Assembly (NCBI GenBank): GCA_015485455.1
Contig: WFTN01000141.1
Span: 1 to 5,647 of the forward strand
Length of the DNA: 5,647 bases
Source of the DNA: Planctomycetota bacterium
GTDB taxonomy: Bacteria > Planctomycetota > GCA-002687715 > DRQF01
Reading direction: 5' to 3'
Numbering within the stretch: the stretch's first letter is position 1; each line of letters opens with the position of its first letter. Position numbers and translations under genes: made by a program. This document shows, piece after piece, positions 1 to 5,287 of the stretch. Under the pieces are notes generated by a model. That model was given only the letters and a program-made list of their open reading frames with translations. It did not search any database and was not told the DNA's origin.

Positions 1-1
1 G

Positions 2-367
2 TGGGCGGGTAATTCTGCTATCAAGGAAACCGGCGAAGACGGCTCCATGATGGGATATTGCTATGAGTGGCAAGAGCTTGTCTACGAAGAGATCGCTTCT
101 TGTGTGCGGGCTCAGGGCTGGAATCTGGTCAAGATTAACATCAATCGAGATTGGTTCAGCGAGCATCATGCTGTTGTTGTGTTTGATGAAGCTCTCATCA
201 GCCAAGAGGAGCTCTTGACTAAGACAGGCCCTGGTGCTTACGTCTTGGACGCTTGGCAGCGAGGGCATGCGGATGTCTTCACTCTCGAGAACTGGCTTTC
301 AATTCCTGTCATTGTGTTTGAGACCGCTGCTTTGGAGGTAGAACCTGGAGTTCATTGGCACCCCTAA
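2..367 (+). CDS. 3' end of an unidentified protein (5' truncated by the window edge)
   Basis: The frame is open from the first complete codon (base 2) to TAA at 365-367, giving 121 residues. The first ATG (base 47) lacks a clear ribosome binding site and the frame continues upstream of it, so the true start is probably outside the window. I do not recognise the family. Visible features are an aromatic, acidic helix-like stretch (MGYCYEWQELVYEE), then NINRDWFSEHHAVVVFDEA, then GAYVLDAWQRGHADVF. A His on a hydrophobic beta strand (H55/H56 of the fragment) followed about 27 residues later by an Asp in a LDAW context (D83) resembles the His and Asp/Asn of papain- or transglutaminase-like cysteine hydrolases. 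The nucleophilic Cys would then lie upstream of the window. That is inference from pattern only. No signal peptide or membrane segment is visible in the portion present. The gene converges on the sulfide:quinone oxidoreductase gene. Confidence 0.7.
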   Translation, partial: WAGNSAIKETGEDGSMMGYCYEWQELVYEEIASCVRAQGWNLVKININRDWFSEHHAVVVFDEALISQEELLTKTGPGAYVLDAWQRGHADVFTLENWLSIPVIVFETAALEVEPGVHWHP

Positions 368-470
368 CCTTGGGGGCAAAGGGATTGGAATGCTGTCCGA
401 TCTCTGCCTTGGTCGTCCCTCATTCTCCTTCTTTACCCTCAGCCATTTATTCTGCAGCCTGGACATACAA

Positions 471-505
471 GATGAGCCCAAGGGATTGTGGGGCTCGGGC
501 TCATT
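471..505. terminator. Hairpin between convergent genes, possible bidirectional terminator
   Basis: ATGAGCCC (472-479) pairs perfectly with GGGCTCAT (497-504), and a G-T wobble at 471/505 can extend it to 9 pairs; the loop is 17 bases. A second copy of GGGCTC at 491-496 gives an alternative, tighter 6-pair stem with 474-479. It lies between the stop at 367 and the opposing stop at 531, where a terminator is expected. Neither side has a proper T tract, so it may act as a 3' end stabiliser, or termination may be Rho-dependent. The rest of 368-530 shows nothing convincing. Confidence 0.35.
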
Positions 506-530
506 CCTAACTGCCAAGGGTGTCTTCTTA

Positions 531-1724
531 CTATGCGCGACCGTTCAGCATTCCATTCCAGTAGAACTTGGGCAAGAGACATTTCTTGAGTTGATACATG
601 GTCCATCGTTCTTTGGATTGATCAAAGGGGAAGGTCTCCATGGGCGTGGAGTTGTAGTCAAATTCGGCGAGGATGAGTTTGCCGTAGCCTGTCACCAAAG
701 GACAGGACGTATAGCCATCATATGAGGCTGTCATTTCCTTACCCTCTACCAAGGCTTGGATATTTTCGGCGACGACAGGCGCCTGCTTGCGAATGGCTGC
801 ACCTGTTTTGGACGTGGGCAAGTTACTGGCATCTCCCAGGCCGAAGACATTGGGAAAGCGGCTGTGCTGTAGGGTATGTTTATGGACTTCCACCCATCCT
901 GTTGCTGCTGCCAAGGGGCTTTGTTTGATGAAATCGGGGGCGCTCATCGGTGGCGTGACGTGGAGCATGTCATACTTGATGATCTTCTCCTTATTCGTTT
1001 CCACGTTTTGAAATACTGCTTCTTTGGAATCTGCTTTCACTTCAACCAAGTTCTCTTTGAATTGGGCATCAATGCTGTAGCGCTCGATTACTTCCATCAG
1101 ACTATCGGCATATTTTTTGACGCCGAAAATCGATGGGCTGGCAATACCAAAGATCACTTCTGACTTTTGATCGATACGGCGACGTTTGAAATTGTCCGCT
1201 GCCAAGTACATGATTTTCTGCGGCGCTCCACCGCATTTGATGGGTGTGTTGGGATGAGTGAAAACAGCTTTCCCGCCCCGAAAGTTTCGGATGTTCTCCC
1301 AGGTTGATTCAACTGTTTCGTAGCTGTAGTTACTGCAGATACCGTTTTTTCCCACCTCTCCTTTGAGCCCTTTGACTTTGTCCCAGTCGAGTTGGATGCC
1401 GGGGGCAACGACCAAATAGTCGTAGCGTACGTCTTGGCCGCCAATGGTCTTGAGGGCGTCGTTGTCCGGATCAAAAGTCGCAACTGAATCCTGGAGCCAT
1501 GTTGCACCTTTTGGCATCACACGAGATTGGTCTCGGACGGTGGCTTCTTTCTTGGCGGCGCCGCCTCCTACCAAAGTCCAGAGAGGTTGATAGTAGTGCT
1601 TGGCGGAAGGTTCGATGACGGTGACTTCGGCGTTTTTGAGTCCGCGGCAAAGTCGGGCTGCCACTGAGATTCCTCCAGTTCCTCCGCCGACGACGACAAT
1701 TTTGCATGAGTTGTCTGGTGACAT
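531..1724 (-). CDS. sqr: Sulfide:quinone oxidoreductase, type II-like (mitochondrial SQOR family), second redox Cys absent
   Basis: A 397-residue FAD flavoprotein of the group that oxidises sulfide and passes electrons to membrane quinone. The N-terminal dinucleotide-binding motif VVVGGGTGGISVAARL spans about residues 10-25, followed by HYYQPLWTLVGGG (43-55), a hallmark of the SQOR/type II group. IKCGGAPQKIMYL (162-174) carries Cys164, matching human SQOR Cys201. The second FAD-contact segment is NVFGLGDASNLPTSKTGAA (292-310). Human SQOR has GDCTNLPTSK there, with catalytic Cys379; here the position is Ala299 (codon at 828-830). YDGYTSCPLVTGYG (335-348) and the C-terminal ETFPFDQSKERWTMY region match the human protein closely. 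The end, FYWNGMLNGRA, probably lies in the membrane-contacting part. The start is ATG with GGAG six bases upstream (1731-1734). No persulfide dioxygenase or rhodanese gene is adjacent. The family assignment is firm; that the enzyme uses sulfide is an inference weakened by the missing Cys. Confidence 0.93.
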   Translation of the reverse strand: MSPDNSCKIVVVGGGTGGISVAARLCRGLKNAEVTVIEPSAKHYYQPLWTLVGGGAAKKEATVRDQSRVMPKGATWLQDSVATFDPDNDALKTIGGQDVRYDYLVVAPGIQLDWDKVKGLKGEVGKNGICSNYSYETVESTWENIRNFRGGKAVFTHPNTPIKCGGAPQKIMYLAADNFKRRRIDQKSEVIFGIASPSIFGVKKYADSLMEVIERYSIDAQFKENLVEVKADSKEAVFQNVETNKEKIIKYDMLHVTPPMSAPDFIKQSPLAAATGWVEVHKHTLQHSRFPNVFGLGDASNLPTSKTGAAIRKQAPVVAENIQALVEGKEMTASYDGYTSCPLVTGYGKLILAEFDYNSTPMETFPFDQSKERWTMYQLKKCLLPKFYWNGMLNGRA

Positions 1725-1909
1725 TCTGAGCTCCGCTTGATCGTTCTTGTGATTCTGTTCGATGTCTTGTTTCGTGGGTTGCGATCACGGTCCATGGGCA
1801 CATCCATACCATTCGCAGTTTTGGGGTGTGATGTCTTGGCAAAGATCACGGCTCCAGACCTTGACCATAGAGGGCGTCGTGCAAATTGAGAAGTGAATTG
1901 TTGTTTTTC

Positions 1910-1933
1910 GGGTTGGACGTGGGTGGGGGTGGG
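1910..1933 (+). other. G-quadruplex-like G-run motif upstream of sqr
   Basis: The + strand has four G runs of three or more: GGG (1910-1912), GGG (1921-1923), GGGGG (1925-1929) and GGG (1931-1933). The loops are 8, 1 and 1 bases, and an extra GG lies in the first loop. Single-base loops favour stable parallel quadruplexes. The motif is on the template strand relative to sqr, about 190 bases before its start codon, so it would act as DNA rather than in sqr mRNA. Any regulatory role is inference. Confidence 0.4.
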
Positions 1934-1978
1934 TTTTCATCCTCAATGAATCCAGGTGCTTGGGATTCGACATGAAAC

Positions 1979-2012
1979 CAGCCCGCGACTTTCGTCGTGG
2001 GCTGATTTTTTT
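1979..2012 (+). terminator. Intrinsic terminator hairpin with T7, best read on the + strand
   Basis: CAGCCCGCGAC (1979-1989) pairs with GTCGTGGGCTG (1994-2004): 11 pairs with one G-U wobble and a TTTC loop. A then T7 follow at 2005-2012 on the + strand. In the + direction this is a textbook intrinsic terminator, but no + strand gene is visible upstream. On the minus strand the loop is GAAA (a GNRA tetraloop) and the hairpin lies about 80 bases past the nhaA stop, but only GGTTTC follows it, a poor U tract. It probably ends the nhaA transcript weakly or bidirectionally, or ends an unannotated + strand RNA. Confidence 0.65.
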
Positions 2013-2028
2013 GGGTGACGAGTTTTCG

Positions 2029-2074
2029 GAGCATCTATGGTTTGCAAGAACCGGGGTGCTTGCCTTGGATGCTC
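2029..2074 (-). other. Nested hairpin in the nhaA 3' untranslated region
   Basis: GAGCATC (2029-2035) pairs with GATGCTC (2068-2074), and inside it GCAAG (2044-2048) pairs with CTTGC (2059-2063), with a few further possible pairs in the apical loop. The outer stem begins nine bases after the nhaA stop codon on the minus strand. No U run follows, so it looks like a 3' end stabilising or protein-binding structure ahead of the hairpin at 1979-2004. Confidence 0.4.
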
Positions 2075-2082
2075 GATATTAC

Positions 2083-3444
2083 TTAGTGGCCGTGGTCATT
2101 TTCGTTACCAGTACCAGCGACCTTGACGGTGCCAAAAACCTTTGCGGCTACGAAGGTCAAAATGGCCGCACCGAAGGATCCAAGGGCGCCCATCTTGGCG
2201 GCATCTTGGATTGCTCCAGGGGTGAATGCCACCGTGGTAATGAAGAGGGCCACCGTGAATCCAATGGCGGCGGCGCAACTGAGAACAACCAGGTCTTTCC
2301 AAGTCATACCCTTCGGGAAGCCGAAGCCAAGTCCCTTAGCGGCGATCATGCCAAAGAGTACGATTCCAAGTGGCTTGCCAATCAAGAGCCCGCCGATGAC
2401 AGCCCAAGTGGCGACTCCGGAAGATGACAACAATACACCTGCGTTGAGGAGGCCGAACATTCCTAAGACGATTTCCACTGGGTTTTTCATCCAGTGCTCG
2501 AAGTGGGAAAGGGTGTCGTTCTTTTCGAGTTTGCCCCAATCAAAAAGGCCCGTGTCAGTATGCGCATGGGGCATGAATGGAATTATGGGTAAGAGGCCAA
2601 GAGCAGGGTGTAGGCCGGCTAGGGCGAACCCAAACCAGGAAACTGTTCCTGCGACCAGAAGATAAGGCCAAAAACTCCACAGGCGCATACGTTTGAAGAC
2701 CACGCAAATGATCATGGAAGCGACGGGTAATAGGAGCCATATGGGTTCTACTGGAATATCTGGATTCGGATAGAACGCTGCGAGGATGACTAATCCAAGG
2801 GCGTCGTCGGCAATCGCTAAGAGTAGGAGGAATGGAATGGCCGGATGTCCGGCTCCGAAGACGATGCGGGCGACCATGTAACTGAAAGCAATGTCTGTGG
2901 CGCAAGGAATGGCCCAGCCATTACTGAGATCTGAGAACGAACCTGACATGCTGGCAATGAGGCAGTAGATCGCCGCTGGACCTGCCATGCCACCGAGTGT
3001 AGCTAAGAGTGGGGTGGCTGCTTTCTTGGCGTTGCTCAGAGGCCCCCCCGGGAATGTGGCTTCCCAGACTTCTTTGCCGGCGATGGCAAAAAACAGAGCC
3101 ATAAGGATGTCGTTGATCAAGTAATGGAGGGTGATGGATTTTTTCTTTTTGCCACCGTGGCCGTCACCTTTCTCCGCATGGTCCGTTTCCTTGCCATCGG
3201 CCAAAGCCCCGGCCTCTTCTTTGAGGCCTTTGGCGGCTTCTTCAGTTGTTGCGTGAGCATCGCTATGGTCGTCATGCATGACGGCTCCGACGATTGTGTC
3301 TTCAACGAGAACCGTATGGAGGAATTTGCTGTATGACCCTTCATTCATGTTGGCCCAAAGCAGCGCCGCTACCGTGCCGATAATGAGGAACATGGAGTTG
3401 TCGAGCAGGAACTTGATCTTTCTGCGCATCGTGTATTTTTCCAT
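2083..3444 (-). CDS. nhaA: Na+/H+ antiporter NhaA with an enlarged periplasmic loop
   Basis: A 453-residue inner-membrane antiporter that exchanges cytoplasmic Na+ or Li+ for protons; E. coli NhaA has 388 residues. Conserved motifs are WAIPCATDIAFSYM (177-190, Asp184 matching E. coli Asp133), LAIADDALGLVILA (209-222, Asp213/Asp214 matching the Asp163/Asp164 ion site), GGLLIGKPLGI (351-361, Lys357 matching Lys300) and AIGFTVALFI (393-402). The Gly-Leu-His at 277-279 and Glu-His at 316-317 align with E. coli His225 and Glu252/His253, linked to pH sensing; the position of His256 appears to be Lys320. Residues about 56-102 are a hydrophilic insertion with five His and many acidic residues, ending in KKKK, between helices 1 and 2. 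This is where E. coli has its periplasmic beta-hairpin. The C-terminus ends NENDHGH. No good ribosome binding site precedes the first ATG, and Met6 is an alternative start. It is divergent from the downstream hydrolase gene. Confidence 0.96.
   Translation of the reverse strand: MEKYTMRRKIKFLLDNSMFLIIGTVAALLWANMNEGSYSKFLHTVLVEDTIVGAVMHDDHSDAHATTEEAAKGLKEEAGALADGKETDHAEKGDGHGGKKKKSITLHYLINDILMALFFAIAGKEVWEATFPGGPLSNAKKAATPLLATLGGMAGPAAIYCLIASMSGSFSDLSNGWAIPCATDIAFSYMVARIVFGAGHPAIPFLLLLAIADDALGLVILAAFYPNPDIPVEPIWLLLPVASMIICVVFKRMRLWSFWPYLLVAGTVSWFGFALAGLHPALGLLPIIPFMPHAHTDTGLFDWGKLEKNDTLSHFEHWMKNPVEIVLGMFGLLNAGVLLSSSGVATWAVIGGLLIGKPLGIVLFGMIAAKGLGFGFPKGMTWKDLVVLSCAAAIGFTVALFITTVAFTPGAIQDAAKMGALGSFGAAILTFVAAKVFGTVKVAGTGNENDHGH
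3139..3279 (-). other. His/acidic/Lys insertion segment within nhaA
   Basis: This encodes NhaA residues 56-102. It starts MHDDHSDAH, continues through an Ala/Glu/Lys-rich stretch likely to be helical, and ends GDGHGGKKKK just before helix 2. His residues are at 57, 60, 64, 89 and 96. By topology it should face the periplasm. The HxxHxxxH spacing with neighbouring Asp residues could bind a divalent metal or titrate near neutral pH; that is inference. Confidence 0.6.
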
Positions 3445-3577
3445 TTGCCCAGGGGGCTGCCACTATTTGTCCAATTCGCTTTTGTTCTTAACACATCGAG
3501 AGCGAGGGCGATAGCGCTTGAGAGAAAGCGAGAAGAGAAACAAATAGAGTCTGGGAAATCAGTTATGATCGTTGGGG
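3445..3577. promoter_or_regulatory. Divergent intergenic region between nhaA and the MBL-fold hydrolase gene
   Basis: This should contain both divergent promoters. For the + strand gene, TATGAT at 3564-3569 matches the sigma70 -10 consensus at 5 of 6 positions, but nothing close to TTGACA lies 16-18 bases upstream. TTGAGA at 3518-3523 is a fair -35 without a good partner. On the minus strand I see no convincing pair for nhaA. The stretch 3498-3540 is strikingly purine-rich on the + strand. Confidence 0.3.
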
Positions 3578-3581
3578 GGAG
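3578..3581 (+). promoter_or_regulatory. Ribosome binding site deciding the GTG start of the MBL-fold hydrolase
   Basis: A G-rich Shine-Dalgarno (GGAG at the end of a run of Gs, 3574-3581) sits eight bases before GTG at 3590. The longer possible start, TTG at 3572, lies at the edge of this same G run and has no ribosome binding site of its own, so GTG 3590 is preferred. Confidence 0.7.
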
Positions 3582-3589
3582 AAACGACA

Positions 3590-4369
3590 GTGACGCAAGA
3601 CAGTTTGACATTTCTTGGGACCGGGACTTCATATGGTATCCCGCAAATTGCATGCAGGTGTTCCGTTTGCAATTCGGACGATCCGCGCAATACGCGGAGT
3701 CGTTGTTCCGCCGTTTTGAAGGCCCAGGGGCAAAATCTCCTCATTGATGTGACTCCTGATTTTCGTTCTCAGGCCCTCAGGGAGCAACTTGTCCATGTTG
3801 ATGGCGTGTTCATCACGCATGTTCACGCAGACCATGTTTTTGGCCTCGACGACCTGCGTCCCCTCAATCTCAATAGGGATGTCCCGACTCCGGTCTTTGC
3901 GGATGCGGAGAGCTGTATCCAACTGCGAACGATCTTTTCTTATATTTTTTGTACCGAGGAGCGCAGGCCGGGGATTCCCTGGTTGGTCTTGCGGGAAATC
4001 AAGGCAGGGCAGTCTTTTCAATTGGGAGGAGCCAGCTTCATGCCATTTTCGGTGGAGCATGGACGGTGGCCTTGCTTTGGGTTGCGCTACAAGGATTTTG
4101 CCTACATCACCGACGCCAAGCGGATTCCCCGCCGATCTCAGGCAGTTCTTTCTGGCCTCAAAAGGCTTTGTCTCGATTTGTTGCGGGATGAACCCCATCC
4201 TACCCACATGTCCAGGGCTGAAAGCCTTGCGGCGGTTCAAGAATTGGGGGGGCCAGAAACGTGGTTCATCCATATGGGCCATGAAGTCGATCACACGCCC
4301 TTTGAGCGGGCATTGCCGGAAAACTGCCATTTGGCTTATGACGGTCTCAAGATCGAGGTGAATCCATAA
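3590..4369 (+). CDS. MBL-fold metallo-hydrolase, PhnP-like (cyclic phosphate phosphodiesterase family)
   Basis: A 259-residue cytoplasmic hydrolase of the PhnP branch of the metallo-beta-lactamase superfamily. Starting from GTG, FLGTGTSYGIP (8-18) leads into CRCSVC, whose Cys22, Cys24 and Cys27 match the structural zinc site of E. coli PhnP (Cys21/23/26). THVHADHVFGLDDLRPLN (76-93) carries the HxHxDH dinuclear metal motif (His77, His79, Asp81, His82). His157 (VEHG), Asp175 (YITDAK) and the HMGH pair His228/His231 supply the remaining ligands, spaced as in PhnP. DEPHPTHMS (200-208) and the terminal YDGLKIEV are family signatures. E. coli PhnP opens 5-phosphoribosyl 1,2-cyclic phosphate during phosphonate breakdown; no C-P lyase gene is visible here, so the true substrate is open. 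Length is normal for the family and all metal ligands appear intact. It converges on nnrE with a 4-base gap, so transcription termination between them must overlap coding sequence. Confidence 0.9.
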   Translation: MTQDSLTFLGTGTSYGIPQIACRCSVCNSDDPRNTRSRCSAVLKAQGQNLLIDVTPDFRSQALREQLVHVDGVFITHVHADHVFGLDDLRPLNLNRDVPTPVFADAESCIQLRTIFSYIFCTEERRPGIPWLVLREIKAGQSFQLGGASFMPFSVEHGRWPCFGLRYKDFAYITDAKRIPRRSQAVLSGLKRLCLDLLRDEPHPTHMSRAESLAAVQELGGPETWFIHMGHEVDHTPFERALPENCHLAYDGLKIEVNP

Positions 4370-4373
4370 CTCT

Positions 4374-5108
4374 CTATGGGGTATTCTTGTCGCTCTCCTG
4401 GTCCAGAAACGCTTGTTCGATGAGGCAGGGTGGGATGGAGATTCTTGCCAATTTCACTTGTCCCGATTGCCGTGGGCCGTTTTTTCGCTGGAGGCCCTGC
4501 TTCATCACGCCAAACGTGATGGTCCATTGAGCATGAATGCAGGCACCTTCGACTTCTCCGGTGTCGGCATTCAACCCAGAAGGAAGATCGAGGGCGAGAA
4601 TGGGGGCCTTGGCCTGGTTCATCGCTTGAATGCACTGGGAAATGGGATCCCTGGGGGCTCCTTTGGCACCGGTGCCTAAGAGGCCATCCACCAGGAGCGC
4701 AGCATCCACGGCAGAGGATATGACCTGGCGAAAACCTTCCTGAGCGCCGTTGATGACTTCTATGCCCCAGTCCTTGGCAAACTGCAAGTTCTTGCCAGCG
4801 TCAGAATCTCTTGTGAATGTACTTGCGTCCCCTGCCAGGATAATCCGAGCTTCAATGCCGTGGATGGCCAAGTGCCTTGCCACCACAAAGGCGTCTCCGG
4901 CGTTGTTTCCAGACCCAGCAAAGAGAAGGCAAGTTCTGAGGGATGATTTCGCCATGATCTGGAGGCAAAAGTCGGCGGCTTTTTGGCCAGCATTCTCCAT
5001 CAGGATGAGGCCGGGGATTCCCCAATCCTCTATGGTCTTTCGGTCTAAGGTGCGAATGATCTGGGATGGCAAGGATGGCTCGTTGTTCGAGGTGCTTGAA
5101 TCTGTCAA
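4374..5108 (-). CDS. nnrE: NAD(P)H-hydrate epimerase (YjeF N-terminal domain), stand-alone
   Basis: A 244-residue repair enzyme that interconverts the R and S epimers of hydrated NAD(P)H (NADHX/NADPHX), so that the partner dehydratase NnrD can restore the cofactor. Family signatures in order are ILMENAGQKAAD (35-46), the phosphate-binding loop GSGNNAGDAFVVARHL (65-80), VDGLLGTGAKGAP (140-152) and ALDLPSGLNADTGEVEG (172-188), followed by TITFGVMKQGL (197-207). The loop usually reads GNNGGDG; here two glycines are alanines (Ala70, Ala73). Only the epimerase domain is present. E. coli fuses epimerase and dehydratase, so the dehydratase should be encoded elsewhere. The start is TTG (5106-5108), with AAGGA on the minus strand ending nine bases before it; the first internal ATG is codon 37, inside the conserved fold, and would be too late. 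It is divergent from the rRNA-type promoter at 5288. Confidence 0.93.
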   Translation of the reverse strand: MTDSSTSNNEPSLPSQIIRTLDRKTIEDWGIPGLILMENAGQKAADFCLQIMAKSSLRTCLLFAGSGNNAGDAFVVARHLAIHGIEARIILAGDASTFTRDSDAGKNLQFAKDWGIEVINGAQEGFRQVISSAVDAALLVDGLLGTGAKGAPRDPISQCIQAMNQAKAPILALDLPSGLNADTGEVEGACIHAQWTITFGVMKQGLQRKNGPRQSGQVKLARISIPPCLIEQAFLDQESDKNTP

Positions 5109-5176
5109 AGTCTCACTTCCTTTCTGATTGTGTGGTTTGACAACCTCACTGGATTGCGCTTGGACATAACAACGAC

Positions 5177-5213
5177 TTCAGCTCAGGTGAATCGATGTTC
5201 AGCACCGTGAATC
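5177..5213. repeat. Two-copy direct repeat, 21-base period, upstream of nnrE and the rrn-type promoter
   Basis: TTCAGCTCAGGTGAATC (5177-5193) is repeated as TTCAGCACCGTGAATC (5198-5213). They share TTCAGC and GTGAATC and differ only in the 3-4 bases between. Starts are 21 bases apart, two helical turns. Each copy is itself a short dyad, TTCA-N7-TGAA or TTCA-N6-TGAA. This looks like a two-site operator for a helix-turn-helix regulator, but the protein is unknown. Confidence 0.5.
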
Positions 5214-5240
5214 TCTTGAGTCTGAATGGTGCAAACGGCC

Positions 5241-5266
5241 TTCAAGCATCAATTTGAATCAATTCA
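5241..5266. promoter_or_regulatory. Dyads and AT-rich segment upstream of the rrn-type promoter
   Basis: TTCAA (5241-5245) and TTGAA (5254-5258) form a dyad with an 8-base centre. It overlaps a second dyad, TGAAT-CA-ATTCA (5255-5266). ATCAATT also repeats directly at 5248 and 5258, ten bases apart. The A-rich run following at 5270-5280, just upstream of the -35, is placed like an UP element for RNA polymerase alpha subunits. Confidence 0.4.
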
Positions 5267-5287
5267 TGAGGAAAAAGCAAATGGCCG

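Larger units (their letters stand above)
1725..2082. other. 358-base intergenic region between nhaA and sqr without a convincing gene
   Basis: Short frames across this gap on the minus strand have biased, unfamiliar translations and no supporting ribosome binding site, so I call no gene. The gap should hold the sqr promoter (minus strand) and the nhaA 3' end. I could not find a sqr promoter with both elements good; the best candidate is a weak TTCTCA, 17 bases, TATGGT arrangement read on the minus strand near 1865-1895. The two hairpins and the G-rich tract in the gap are listed separately. Confidence 0.6.

Noticed and set aside
47..49. ATG at 47 as the true start of the first gene
   Set aside because: The frame is open to the window edge, there is no clear Shine-Dalgarno, and the protein would start mid-domain.
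390..725. 111-residue open frame on the + strand
   Set aside because: It overlaps the sqr C-terminal coding region antisense and spans the intergenic hairpin, with no ribosome binding site that I can defend.
1785..2034. Short minus-strand frames between nhaA and sqr
   Set aside because: Translations are unfamiliar and biased toward Pro/His/Arg, they overlap each other in different frames, and none has a good ribosome binding site.
1960..2427. 155-residue open frame on the + strand across the terminator and the nhaA 3' end
   Set aside because: It is largely antisense to the nhaA coding frame, runs through a strong + strand terminator, and its low-complexity polar translation resembles no family.
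2123..2665. 180-residue open frame on the + strand
   Set aside because: It is antisense to conserved NhaA helices; the translation has no recognisable domain.
3043..3049. C7 homopolymer inside nhaA as a phase-variation tract or frameshift
   Set aside because: The reading frame is intact across it (PGGPL) and the protein is full length; seven bases is short for a contingency locus.
3572..3574. TTG as the start of the MBL-fold hydrolase
   Set aside because: It lies at the edge of the G-rich Shine-Dalgarno that serves GTG 3590 and has no ribosome binding site of its own.
3629..4330. 233-residue open frame on the minus strand
   Set aside because: It is antisense to the MBL-fold hydrolase, whose catalytic motifs are intact on the + strand.
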